Shown in pieces: positions 36,301-48,325 of a stretch of DNA of 64,000 bases (position 1 is its first letter; every line of letters starts with the position of its first letter). The notes beneath the pieces were generated by a model that saw only the letters and a program-made list of their open reading frames with translations, made no database searches and had not been told where the DNA came from. This stretch comes from Toxonevra muliebris (Eukaryota; Arthropoda; Insecta; Diptera; Pallopteridae). Both the position numbers and the translations under genes were made by a program. The stretch covers positions 71,924,400 through 71,988,399 of the forward strand of contig OY829328.1 of NCBI GenBank assembly GCA_963691655.1, written 5' to 3'.

Positions 36301-38331
36301 TATCGTAAGTGCTGCCGAAGCTACAGCCGATACAACTGGAGCAGCTTATGATGCTACCAAAAGAGGTATCTTTAATGCTGCTGAAGCTACAGCCGATAAA
36401 ACCGGACAAGCTTATGATGCTACCAAAAGAGGTATCTTTAATGCTGCTGAAGCTACAGCCGATAAAACCGGACAAGCTTATGATGCTACCAAGAAGGGTA
36501 TCGTAAGTGCTGCCGAAGCTACAGCCGATACAACTGGACAAGCTTATGATGCTACCAAAAGAGGTATCTTTAATGCTGCTGAAGCTACAGCCGATAAAGC
36601 TGGACATGCTTATGATGCTACCAAAAAGGGTATCGTAAGTGCTGCCGAAGTTACAGCCAATAAAACCGGACAAGCTTATGATGCTACCAAAAGAGGTATC
36701 TTTAATGCTGCCGAGACTACAGCCGATAAAACCGGACAAGCTTATGATGCTACCAAAAGAGGAATCTTTAATGCTGCTGAAGCTACAGCCGATAAAACCG
36801 GACAAGCTTATGATGCTACCAAGAAGGGTATCGTAAGTGCTGCCGAAGTTACAGCCGATAAAACTGGACAAGCTTATGATGCTACCAAAAGAGGTATCTT
36901 TAATGCTGCTGAAGCTACAGCCGATAAAGCTGGACATGCTTATGATGCTACCAAAAAGGGTATCGTAAGTGCTGCCGAAGTTACAGCCAATAAAACCGGA
37001 CAAGCTTATGATGCTACCAAAAGAGGTATATTTAATGCTGCTGAAGCTACAGCCGATAAAACCGGACAAGCTTATGATGCTACCAAGAAGGGTTTCGTAA
37101 GTGCTGCCGAAGCTACAGCCGATACAACTGGAGCAGCTTATGATGCCACCAAAAGAGGTATCTTTAATGCTGCTGAAGCTACAGCCGATAAAACCGGAGC
37201 AGCTTATGATGCTACCAAGAAGGGTATTGTAAGTGCAGCCGAAGCTACAGTCGATAAAACCGGACAAGCTTATGATGCTACCAAGAAGGGTATCGTAAGT
37301 GCTGCCGAAGTTACAGCCGATAAAACCGGACAAGCTTATGATGCTACCAAAAGAGGTATATTTAATGCTGCTGAAGCTACAGCCGATAAAACCGGACAAG
37401 CTTATGATGCTACCAAGAAGGGTTTCGTAAGTGCTGCCGAAGCTACAGCCGATACAACTGGAGCAGCTTATGATGCCACCAAAAGAGGTATCTTTAATGC
37501 TGCTGAAGCTACAGCCGATAAAACCGGAGCAGCTTATGATGCTACCAAGAAGGGTATTGTAAGTGCAGCCGAAGCTACAGTCGATAAAACCGGACAAGCT
37601 TATGATGCTACCAAAAGAGGCATTTTTAATGCTGCTGAAGCTACAGCCGATAAAACCGGAGCAGCTTATGATGCTACCAAGAAGGGTATCGTAAGTGCTG
37701 CCGAAGCTACAGCCGATAAAACCGGACAAGCTTATGATGTTACCAAGAAAGGTGTCGTTAATGTTGCTGAGGCTACAGCCGATAAAACCGAAGCAGCTTA
37801 TGACGCTACCAAGAGGGGTATCGTAAACGCAGCCGATGCTACAGTCGATAAAACCGGAGAAGCTTATGACGCAACGAAAAAGGGCATTGTAAGTGCTGCC
37901 GAAGCTACAGCCGATACAACTGGAGCAGCTTATGATGCCACCAAAAGAGGTATCTTTAATGCTGCTGAAGCTACAGCCGATAAAACCGGGCAAGCTTTTG
38001 ATGCTACCAAAAAAGGTATCGTAAATGCTGCCGAGGCTACAGCCGATAAAACCGGAGAAGCTTTTGATGCCACCAAGAAGGGTATCGTAAATGTTGCTGG
38101 AGCTACAGGAGAAGTAATTGAAAATAATAAATTTGGGTGACAGTTTTTCAGTAGAGTGGAGTTGATTTTTAAATTTTTAATTTTGTCAATTCTATCTGAA
38201 AAAATTGATTTGTTTTATTTTATTTAAATTATTTTTTTTTTCTTTTTTTTTCTTTTTTTTTCCTTTTTTATTTCAAGGCTTTTAGCAATGTTTTCGGTAA
38301 AACTAAAAAGGTTTGGTCAAGTAAGAAGTAG
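33349..38331 (+). CDS. Gene 2: giant LEA3-like protein with 70 tandem 22-residue repeats
   Basis: Exons: 33349-33432 (84 nt), 33489-38113 (4625 nt), 38278-38331 (54 nt); acceptors TTTTTACAG, TTTTTACAG, TTTCAAG; donors GTGAGA and GTAATT. The first exon gives AFKNFGNKTAKFFGKTKDG and SDLAQST. The second is 70 uninterrupted copies of a 22-residue unit made of two 11-mers (AAEATADKTGQ and AYDATKRGIFN types) followed by GE. The third is short and ends VWSSKK. About 1587 residues are visible; the start exon, which must end one base into a codon, is not identified. Relative to genes 1 and 5, the last exon has lost a net 10 bp, so it reads past the ancestral TAA and stops at TAG. If the GTAATT donor is not used, translation ends eight residues later (VIENNKFG). 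Predicted to be a very long amphipathic, desiccation-protein-like helix; function is inference. Confidence 0.85.
33489..38107 (+). repeat. 66-bp coding tandem array, 70 copies
   Basis: The count is arithmetic: with the split first codon, 1542 codons equal 70 x 22 plus a terminal GE, with no unit of odd length. The first units and the last five are the most diverged; the centre is homogenised into two subtypes, TKRGIFN and TKKGIVS. Higher-order duplications are visible: an 8-unit block (528 bp) starting 34031 and repeated from 34559, a 3-unit block (36111-36308 and 36309-36506), and a 5-unit block (330 bp; about 37093 and 37423). Expansion therefore proceeded by unequal exchange of multi-unit blocks. 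Confidence 0.95.
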
Positions 38332-38721
38332 GAAAGGTTTGCTGCCACCAATATCAAGCGAGCGTAAAAAACTTCAAATTTAATATAATAAAAACAAAAA
38401 TCTTTGAAAAATTAAAAAAAAAAAACGATTAAATTTAAGTCTAATCAAAATTGCAATCTGAGATTCTATGTAAATAAAGCAAGACATGCTTCGAAAAATA
38501 CAAAAATTTTTAAAGAAAATAGCGTTTAAAAAAACTTCAAGACTACCTTTTAATGTAAGATAAAAATTGCAAAAATCTCCTTAAACATTATTTTTCTTTT
38601 ATTTATATAAGTATTACTTTTTTTTGTGAATATGAAAATCTAGGTTGTAATTTATTTTGTATTATATTTTAATGAAAAACTAATGAATATTTATACTGTA
38701 TTTATTCCAAATGTAAAATGC

Positions 38722-38739
38722 AATAAATAATGAAATAAA
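38722..38739 (+). terminator. Poly(A) signals of gene 2
   Basis: AATAAA at 38722-38727 and 38734-38739, in the same context as those of gene 1. They fall about 390 bp past the stop codon. Confidence 0.6.
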
Positions 38740-39479
38740 AAAAATCGAATTAGAAGGAAGTTTGCGAAACAAACAAAACTTTTATTTACATTGGGTTTTC
38801 GGGGTTTCGTCATTTTTTTTTAAAAGACGAGTAGAGAGATGATATTGCGTGTGTGGATATTAACGACCGCATACTCATATTTGTATAAGGGGAAAGTAAC
38901 ACAAAAGATTGGCAATACAACAAGTGGTTAGATGCAAGGTTATATTGTATATAACTGGTGCACAATTTCTTGTGTGCACAAATGTCTCAAATGTCTTGTT
39001 TGTTCAACATTCGCGAAAGTATATGTTGTAGCTTTCCACCATTTGTAACAGACCTATCAGGATGTTTTGTGTATTTACGTTGGGAGCCGTCATGACACCA
39101 TGATGTTCTGCACGATGTTGTTCGGCGAATGGAAATTTGAATGTGCTTTCTGTTGCCGCACTAGGGTACGTCATCACGACACCATGTTGCTTGTTTTGTT
39201 TCCGTTTTGTAGATGTGAGTTGTTACTAGTATATTACCGTATAATATTAAATTAATTACATAATTTTTTAAGAGTATAACTAAATTAAACTAAATTAAGT
39301 AATATTAATGTATATGCCTAGAATTGTACGATTTAAATTGACTTCAATTTCATGCGTCACACTTTATTTGCGGACCGGTACTCTCATTTCTCTATTCATC
39401 CCTCATGCTTGGTTGGTTCTCTTCTTATGTTTTTGCTTCATTGATCGCTGAGTTCTATGTGTGGTTGCTGTTGTATTTT

Positions 39480-41510
39480 TTTAATAATGTATATTTTTTT
39501 ATTGTAATTTGAAGAAATATTCTTTTCACATGCGCTAACCACAAGTACTACCTGATCTTCCACTACATACAGCTTACAATTTTTGTTTAAATATAATTAC
39601 ATTTTTATGATAACATAAACATATTTAAATCTATTGTTGTATATTATTGCAAAAACTACAAAAACTGTAAAATTTGGGAATAAATTGTAATATTTGAAGG
39701 AAAACTGCAAAACTGCGTGTCGACCGAAAAAACTATAATTTACAGATACATCTGTCAATATGGCAACACTGATTCGAGATGAGTTTTTCATCAAAAGTAA
39801 AGGCGAATTCACAAACCGAATGCCGTGCTCTCTCTCTTCTATTTTTATTTCTTTTCTTTCATATGAAGATTTTTCGCTCTCTCAAATTAAGAGAGTAATA
39901 AACTCTCTTTTAATGAATTGTCATTTCTTTGCTGCCATTTTGAATTTTTTTTTTACATGAGACTGAACATTTTTGAAAATGGCAGTAATTAGTGGAAATA
40001 TGAAAAGGAAAACTAAACAAGCGATCGGAGCACAGTCGGCTGGTGAAGTCACCTTAATGCTCAAATATTTTACTTCTTTCGAAAGGCTAATGATTTCATC
40101 AAAAATAAATATTTGTAGTAGACTTTTCTCTGATGAGAGCTCTATACAAAATTATTTCTATTTTTTCTCATAATTTTAATGAATAAAAAGTTTGAAATGA
40201 CACAGTATCATATACTGTATATAAGTTAATTAAAATATTTTTGTGCAAAAAAAAACAAAAACAGTTACGTAATTTTTATTAGCATTTCTTCAATTTATTG
40301 CGTACTAATGACACAAAAATTGCGGAAATTACGTAATTTTTTGTACTTTATTTTTTGCAACATTGTTCAGTTATTTTTTTATTTGCTATGTGTCTTTTTT
40401 CGCGATTTCAATAAAACGCAAAAATTAAATTAATATATAGACGAAAAAATGAAATAAGAAAACAAATTTAAAAATTCTTTGTTGTCATAAATTAGTTTTC
40501 AAAAATTCAAACTCTTTTTCTCGCTTCTTAAATTAAAGAAGAAAAAAAAATGTTAAAAATTGTTTGCTACATTTTAAGTTTTTTTTTCATCATGTTAATT
40601 AATTGCAAAAATCGTTGTTGTTATTGTTGTAGTTTGTTTATTGTTGCCAATTTTTTTTTTCCAACAATTTGCTGATAGTTGCCGCTGATGTAGAAGTTTT
40701 TGTTTTTGTTGTTATTATTTTTTTTTAATTTAACATATTAAAATATTTCATAGCTATTTGCTAATTAGATTTAAGCACCATTGAGGTGTATCTTCTATGT
40801 AATACATACAGAAATACACGACTATGCATACAATTATAAAATGAATAGCTCTGGAGCATGAAATTATAAGCACACGCTTACAAACCGACATACATACAGT
40901 GAGTCACAAAATTTTACACAAGATATAACATTTTTTTGAGGCACGATAAGTTACGATAAATGTTCCATAAATATCCAAATGGATTATTAGGTAAAAGTTT
41001 TTTGAAATCGGATGATCTCTTCAGGTCACACAAGGGCCTTGAAGGCACCACAAACTCGACCTATTAGGTGAATTTATTTGATTTTTCAGCTATACATGTT
41101 TTATAATAAAAAACAGTTTTTCAAATTGTTAATCAATACAATTGTAAGAGGATCCAATTTTCAGTGTCTTTAGAAATCTAATGAAAATAGTAAGAAGACT
41201 GTAAATTTTGTTTCAACTCAGAATAATATACGAATAATATTCTACTATTACTACTGCTAATAACTAACTAATTGTTCAGAATAATATCCGAAATTCGTTA
41301 ATCATTTGGTTTTTATTTCATTGGTTGAGTAGTAAAACTCACTAAAAAGATTTGGGGGAAAACTTGTTTCTACACCAAGCTTCGTGGTATAAGAGAAATT
41401 TTTCCTAGGAAACTTCATCAGAAAACCCATAGATTCTTCAAATTCTGACATAGAACCAGAAGAAAGCTATTAAAGTATTTAATTTGTATACGATTTTTGA
41501 ATATAAATAA
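39480..41510. other. Gene-free spacer
   Basis: AT-rich. Short open frames near 39760-40173 have no repeat or family signature and are flanked by AGAG/CTCTC runs; I do not call them genes. Confidence 0.45.
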
Positions 41511-41765
41511 TATGGGTATTCACGGGTTGTAGCTACATGCCCTTGCGAAGTTGCGAAAGTGCGGATTGCGGAAGTTTGACACCTTTCTACCTTTAAATTA
41601 GTAAGAAGAATCCAAAATATTTTCATTATTTTTCAATGAGATGGTAACATTTTGACAGTTAAACTATTTCGCATCTCCAATATTTGCATTGAATGCTTAC
41701 ATCTTAGTGTTTTAAGTCGCACTTTCACAATTTCGCACTTTTGCATCAACGCGTGAATACCCATA
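41511..41765 (+). mobile_element. TA-flanked MITE (GGGTATTCAC family), copy 2
   Basis: 255 bp including TA at each end; inverted termini TGGGTATTCACG and its complement CGTGAATACCCA. Best-preserved copy of the family; the inverted second copy is at 7227-7483. The 10-mer GGGTATTCAC also occurs once upstream of genes 1 and 2 (28196, 33225). Confidence 0.85.
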
Positions 41766-44564
41766 GTTTTAATATTCTATTTTCATTGGTTTTCTATTAA
41801 GCTACCTAATAAGTTTTACATCTGAATTGAAATAAAATACATTATAAAAATTTTAAAAAAAATTTTATGAAAAATTAAATAAATTTACTAATTTTGGTCG
41901 AAAATTCGATTTTTTTAAGCAACATGTTTGATTTGAAGATTTTAACTGATTCCAGAAAAATTTTCTAATCTACCATATTACCTTTCGATTTTCTAAGATT
42001 TGCGGTCATGACCTTAAAAATGTTGTACTTTGCCAACTCACTGTAAGCTATATACACACATACATATGCGTATAGCTATATACATACATATACATACATA
42101 CATATGTATGTATGTATATGTATTCTCTATGGGATTTTAGCTATTTTTTCATTTTCAGCTTAGCTTTTGTACACTAAATTAGCTTCGTTTTTGTCTCATA
42201 TTATTTTTTTTAGAAAGATTTTAGTTGATAAAATGTTAATTTTATTTTTTATTGGTGAAACTTGAATCCAACTAGCGAAATTTTAGTATTTAGTTTCCGT
42301 TTTACTGCATTTCAAGGCGGACGTTTTTGTAATTTATTACGAATTTTCTTTTTAAGTAGCACAATATTAAAATAAAAAATAAAAAAATAAAAAAAAAAAC
42401 ATATTAAAATGTCCTTTGTAAATGGTAAATAACATAATACAGTACATAAATGTGAAATATAAAAAGCAATTTGTATGAAAAAAAAAACTAGAACATTTTT
42501 AGAAAAAGGAGAAGAAGACTTAATTTATAAATAGAATATAAAACCAGTTTAAAATGAAAATTTAAATAATACTTACATTTATAAAATGAATCTTTCAGTT
42601 AAGTTATGCCAGAAGTGTGTGTATAATAAAATTAAATCCACTAAAATTTAAAGATTTATAGAAAATAAGTATTAACCTGAAAGTATTGGTGAACTTTTTA
42701 TGTATTTGAGACTTTTCAGTTTTCTTTGTGACACGTTCGGCAAGAGAAATTTTGCACCTGTGCATATTTTGTGAGTCACTGAAAAAAGAAAGTTTTTAGG
42801 GTGACAAAAATATATACTATTAGTTACTATTATTTATTATGTCCATATTGCTATTAATATCAACAGGACCTAACATAATAGCCCTAATAGTGAGAGTAAT
42901 CTTAAAAAAGGTTTATTTCAGAGTTACACATCACTTAATAGATGTGTTCGCCATATTCAATTCATAGTTACGTATTTTTATTTGTACATCACTAGAAAGT
43001 AAAATTCAAAACCTTTCTATATTGCTCCTTTTTTTACACCTCTTTTTACTACTAAAATTTTGTAGTAATTGTCATTAAAAAATATGGCGGTTTTTCAGTC
43101 ATTCGACAGCAACCGAATAAAGGAGATTGAAATTTTTATAATTTTAGCTTTTCTTTGCTCTCACTACATCTATGTATCTATATATATACCGCTGCGGTAT
43201 ATATTGATATTTTTATTAAGGAGATTAGATATCTCCTTGTTAATCGATTTAAACTATTTTCATCTTAATCGAAGGGTAAAATATTGCAGTTTTCACTACA
43301 ATATAAGATTGAAAAAGAAAAGATGTTGAAAGTGTTAGTCGAATGTTTTCTTAAAAACTACATTTTTTCAATTATTCGAAAATTATGTGAAGTAGAAAAA
43401 ATATAACTTCCCCTATTTCCCCAAAAGTACGCTCACAAACGGATGTAGGAGGAAGTTTACTTTCAGTTGTAAGTAAATCGGTTTCAGTCACCTCTTTCAA
43501 AATATCAATTCCAACCAATTTTTTTTAGTACCCCGAAGAAAATAAGTAAATTTCTTACAAAAACAAAAATTTTACTAGTTTAAAACAGTCTAAAATTTTA
43601 CAAAATTATAAATGAATGGTTTAGTTTTTGGCTAAAAATTCACCATGTGTTTTCCAGCTACTGCTCAATACCCCCTATTAGACCTTTCTGGGACTCTAAG
43701 GCTGAGTTTATATCTGCAAGAAAATAGCCGCAAGTTGCTCTCAGAGAGTTTTTTTTTTTTGTATAAATTGCTGATGTTAATAGAAAAAAAAAGAAAGAAA
43801 TTATAACAATTTTCTTGCAGATAGATGAAAGTCTCTCAAGTGTGCCAAAAATTATATGAAAAAACACAAATAATAATTTTTGGTCAGAACAAACAGTGTT
43901 TTTTATTTGTTTACTAACAAATTATGCAGTCACTAAATTTTTTTCCAAAAAAAATGAGCGAGTTTAAATGTTATTAACAATTGAAGTTTTTTTATACGGT
44001 TTTCTTAACAAATTGATTTCACTTAAACAGTTGATTAGAAATCGGCAAATGAGACATCAAAATTTTTGTTAAAGAATAAGTTTTACAATTTGCGTTATTA
44101 TTTTTATAAAAAAAATTGTTTTCATAAAAAAATCTGTTTTTTCCTAACATTTTAAAAATAAAACAATTTCTCTAGCTGAAAATATTTTTTTTCAAATACT
44201 TAAATTCCCAAATTAATTACAAAAAATACTTCAAAAGAAAAATTCATTTTTCTAAGTTTAAAAAAAAGTTGTGAGCACTTTTGACAACACTCAATTTTTG
44301 TCAAGCTCACCTAGTTTCGGCATCCATCCCCCACTTTGCCATATTGCCAATATACAACTTCTGTTCTTACTGTATACAGAATTTTGGAATGCAGAATTTT
44401 GCAATACAAAATTTCGAAATCAGAATTCTGTACCCTGCAGAATTTTCACCCCAACACTAAAAAAAAACTTTACATTTCCTTTTTGTTTTATATTAAATCT
44501 ACTACTTTCGCAAATATGAAACAGAAATTTACTGACTGAGAGAGGATTGAGAGAAGAGTTTTAC
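41766..44564. other. Gene-free spacer
   Basis: AT-rich, with an ACAT/ATGT palindromic microsatellite (about 42045-42125). No exon or RNA gene recognised. Confidence 0.45.
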
Positions 44565-44565
44565 T

Positions 44566-46820
44566 TAGGCTGTGGTTATATTGGGAGTATGCTCGGCGCG
44601 GCGAACACCATGAAATTGTTGTAGAACCGAACACAAAACAGATGAAAAAGTAGGTACAATTTCATCTTTTTCCGACTTGTTCGATCTACAAGTTACATAA
44701 GGTACAATTGGTACATTTTAAGTACAGTTTGCTATTGGCCAAAATAAATTTAACACTTAATCACAAAAAAAAAAAAAAATAATAAATAAATAGTTTGTAA
44801 TAAGTACCTATTTAGATTTAAATTGCCTGTACTTTATTGCTTAACTTCAAAGCTCACAGCATTGATATTTTTGTTTCTAAAGGGAAAAATATTGCAAAAA
44901 TAGTTTTCAAATCGAATAAAGTTTATTGGTGCCAAAAGAGGGGCAAAATCATTAGAAGATTTTTGAAATTTAGCAAAAATTTTATGAAATGCAAGCTTCT
45001 TATGACTTTGAACCTATTAATAGACATTACCCAATTTCAAAAATTATTTTTGCATTATGTGTGTTTCCTTTTACAATACAGAGCTATGAGCTTTGAAGCA
45101 ACTCTTGGCTGAAAATTTTTGAAAAATTTTAAATTATATACAAAACTCCGGAACTTTCATGACCTATGTTGAACCTTTCTGGTTCTCCTTGTTTTCATCT
45201 AGATGACTAAAAACTTTTCTTCCCTCTTAGTTACCGGTTTGATGTGCCCTAAAATGTTATTTTTTGAGATCAATTTCGTGTCTAACTGTATATGTGCTGC
45301 AATAATTTAACTAATTAGATGTAAAGAAACCAGCTGCTGTAATTTCAATACAAATAATTTTATTTATTTTTTGGAATATAAATGATATATGAATAAATCA
45401 ATGAGAATGAATTACAATAGTAATATAACGAATATCGTTTTCATGTTTTGTTTACTTTTTTTAATTGTTAGCTTTTAAATGAAAATATAATTTCTTACAA
45501 AAACGATGAACCAATTAAGTATACTATTTTAGGTACATTCATGCTCATTTAGGTACAACTTTTTTGGTCAATTAGGTATAATTTGTAATGTGAAACTTTC
45601 ATCACTGATGCTTTATAGGAAGGCCGTATTCAGGGGGTGTTTTGGGGGTTCTGACCCTCCCCGAAATGTGGAAGCTTTATTCTAATTTTAGAGATTAATT
45701 GCCAATGGATGGAAAAAAAGTCAAAATAAAATCTATTTAACGATATTTTTTATTTCCATCGGTTTTTTTTTCTAAAAAGTCAAATATAAAAAAAATAAAT
45801 TTGAAATCTTACAATATGCGATCAAACCCGATTTGTTTTCTTCGACATGAGGTTAGACTACGGATTCAAAAAAAGAAGGTGATACTGAGCACTCCTGCAT
45901 TCATAGTTTTTCTAGGTCAGTAACTGTTTTTGATTTAAAGTTTCGTCCTGAATCAGTTTGAAAAGTTTAAAAATTAAAAAAAAATAGAAAAAATTATCGG
46001 ATCCTTGTAAAATTAGACTTGCTTGAACCCCATTTTTTCCTAAAACGTGACGTGATGGGAAGTTTTTGACCTTAGATTCGTGTTCAACGTGAAAAGTTCT
46101 TTGGCAAAAACTCCATATTATTAGCAAAACCCATGCAGTTTAGGAAGCAATCTTAAAGTATAATTAATTTTTTAACGCATTATTGGTTAGAGCACCACGA
46201 AAGATCTCTACCTCATTCGGGTTCCTTATCATTGATAATGGCTCAAATTCCCAATGACGATCATTTGAAAAAAATGAGCCTCTACTATTTTTGGTAATTT
46301 TTTTGAGGTTGGGTACATCATCAGTAGTGGGAAGTCAATGAGCTAATGAAATTATGTCCTTCACGATAAAAAAAAAATACATTTGAATGCACATTGAATA
46401 ATATTTATTTCAAAAAATTTAATTTGATTATTCTGTGAATTTTTTGTCACTTTTGGCCATTTTTTTGAGGTTAAGATTAAAAAAAATCGGAAAATTTTTC
46501 CTAAAATTTTAATTTTATAGGCTCCATCAAATGTATCATCGATTTAATTTATTGTATTTAAAAATCAGTTTGATAAAAATTATTTATGAATATTTTCTTC
46601 GCATGAAAACCCGCCCTACGCTACCCGCTACGGCCCTGCTTTATAGCTATTTTACAAAACAGTATCATTACATATAAAATAGTATTAAACACAGGACTTC
46701 ATTTTGACAAAAAGCAACTCTGAAACGAGCTTAATGTAACCATTTCGACCGAGCACGAGTGAAAATGTTTCGTGTTCGTCAAACACCGAGCACCAATATA
46801 ATCACGCACTTAGACTGCCA
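44566..46820. mobile_element. Older inverted-repeat element enclosing the hAT copy
   Basis: The left end has GTGGTTATATTGGGAGTATG then CTCGG and CGAACAC; the right end on the opposite strand has GTGATTATATTGGTGCTCGG then CGAACACGAA. The match is imperfect but long, and the hAT element at 45619 lies between the two ends. Family and target duplication are not clear. Confidence 0.4.
45619..46638 (-). mobile_element. Non-autonomous hAT element, copy 2
   Basis: A 1020-bp inverted copy of 8515-9590 with its own perfect 8-bp target duplication CTTTATAG (45611-45618 and 46639-46646). Ends GAAGGCCGTATTC and CTACGGCCCTG. The two copies have different duplications, so each moved independently. Confidence 0.88.
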
Positions 46821-47043
46821 TCTTAAATAAACTATGATATTTCATTCCTAACATACTCAATAACATTTTTAACGACCAAGCTTGCATTAATTTATATTCA
46901 ATAGCGTTAAAATCCATTGGCGGAGCTTGTTCATAATCATAAATAATATAATTTTATAGAAGATACATTCTTGACATAAAATATGGGTGAAGTAAAATTT
47001 ATTTCAATATTGAATGTGAATTTGAGTATAATTTATAGTTGTC

Positions 47044-47086
47044 ATGGGCTATTCGAGATTATTCATATACATTGCTTTGCTTGCAG
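47044..47086 (+). CDS. Candidate first coding exon of gene 3 (signal-peptide-like)
   Basis: An ATG opens a 14-codon stretch reading MGYSRLFIYIALLA and ends one base into the next codon at a GT (GTTCTG), the phase required by the next exon. The hydrophobic stretch would act as a secretion signal. The donor is weak; a better GTAAGT seven bases further is in the wrong phase. Genes 4 and 5 start without any signal peptide, so this call is speculative. Confidence 0.25.
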
Positions 47087-47430
47087 GTTCTGTAAGTTTT
47101 TGGGCTTAACAGCAATCAATATTAAATTGAGTTTAAAATGCAATGAAATGTGACTCATTTTAATTTAATCAAAAACTCTGCAAATTAGTTTGTAGGAATT
47201 AAAAAATCCATTTAGTTTTTAGAATAAATATTATAAGTTTTTCATTTACAGCACTTTTTGAAACACATTTTAAGTAACTATCATACATTTGAAATACTTT
47301 TTCCCCAATAGATAATTTACTATAAATGCAATAAATGCATGCTATTTAGTTTAATTTACTTTAGTCTAATATTAAATATCAAAATATATAAAATTTATTA
47401 ATGAAAAAAATTTCAAAATTATTTTTACAG

Positions 47431-48325
47431 CATCACTCAAAAGCTTTGGTGACAAGACCGCCAACTTATTCAGCAGAAAGAAGGATGAAGCAGAAACTTT
47501 GGCCTCAAGCACTGGTAAGCATCCATGAAAGTCAAGCTAAGAAAACTTTAGCCAAATAAATATCTTCTGCTTTTTTGTTTTCTTTTACAGCTAAGGAAGT
47601 TTCTGAGCTAGCTTCTGATGGGAAACATCAAGCCGAACAAGCAATAGATGATGGTGTCAATAAAGCGGCTGGAATTGTTGATGATACCAAGAAGAATATT
47701 GAAAATACCGTACAAAATACAACGCAACAATTGAATACAATTGCGGCGAATTCAAAGCAAGCGGCTGCAAATGCTGCTGATGCATCGCAGCGGGTAAGTA
47801 ACTCAAAAAAATTATGTTTCAGTAGAGTAAAGTTGGCTTTTAAATTTATAATTCTGTCAAACTTTCAGTTCGATTTGAATAGAATAGATAAAAAAAAAAG
47901 TTTTCTTCTATTTTTTTATTGTATTTACATAAATGATTTGTTGTGCTTTTTGTTTCAAGGCTGCTGCCAATGCTGCCGATCAAACTAAGAAGGCTGCCAA
48001 TGATGCCATTAATAAGAGCGTCAAGGCTTCTGAACAATATATCGATACAAAGGTTAAGGAAGCCGAAAAATCTGTAGATAGCGCTTTGAAATCAACCGGT
48101 CAAGCTGTCGATCAAAAACTTAATGAAGCCAATCAATATGTCGATCAGAAGCGTGAGGGTTTAGAGAAGGTAAAAATAATTGTATGAAATAATAATAACG
48201 AGATTGTTTTTTAATAAATTTTTTATCTTTAACCATAGACTATTCACGATAGTGCTGCCGGTGCACAAGAAAATGCTAGCAATCAAACTGCCAATTTGCT
48301 TGGCAAACTTCACTTGGGCAAGTAA
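47431..48325 (+). CDS. Gene 3: long LEA3-like paralog with diverged repeats
   Basis: Exons 47431-47514 (84 nt), 47591-47793 (203 nt), 47960-48169 (210 nt), 48239-48325 (87 nt), all with GT-AG borders and intron phases 1, 1, 0, 0. The visible 194 residues begin SLKSFGDKTANLFSRKKDEA, continue through degenerate 11-mers (AIDDGVNKAAG, IVDDTKKNIEN, AAANAADASQR and similar) and a long Ala/Lys/Glu/Gln-rich region with VKEAEKSVDSALKSTGQAV, and end LLGKLHLGK. The second exon is 132 nt (four 11-mers) longer than in gene 4. It has one more intron than its paralogs. The charge pattern and lack of cysteine fit an amphipathic helical LEA-like or apolipoprotein-like protein. The start exon is uncertain (see 47044-47086). 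Confidence 0.8.

Larger units (their letters stand above)
33148..39450 (+). repeat. Segmental duplicate carrying gene 2 (paralogous to 28136-30700)
   Basis: The block matches the gene 1 locus from TTTGTTAAAATTTATAAA just upstream, through all exons, the 3' region and about 1.1 kb beyond (GAAAGT-containing words, CTTTCCACC, GGATG...TGTATTTA, TGTTTTGTTTCCGTTTTGTA, CATGCGTCACACT). The left limit of similarity falls inside the conserved leader, so the TCAGT initiator of the gene 1 copy is absent here. The only large length difference is the repeat-expanded third coding exon. Confidence 0.8.

Noticed and set aside
33867..36836. Several 65-109-codon frames in another + frame of the array (MLLKLQPIKPDKLM-like)
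   Set aside because: Same cause: frame shadows of the 22-residue repeat.
33455..37993. A 1512-codon open frame on the minus strand, opposite the gene 2 array
   Set aside because: Because the unit is 66 bp, any frame open in one unit stays open through the array. The translation (SGFIGCSFSSIKDTSFGS-like) has no family support, no splice context and is not kept in the paralogs.
33489..38107. CRISPR array or bacterial tandem gene
   Set aside because: The repeats are directly adjacent, in-frame and coding, without unique spacers, and are flanked by spliceosomal introns.
39760..40173. Two adjacent 66-codon frames
   Set aside because: Different frames, low complexity, no conserved motif or splice pattern.
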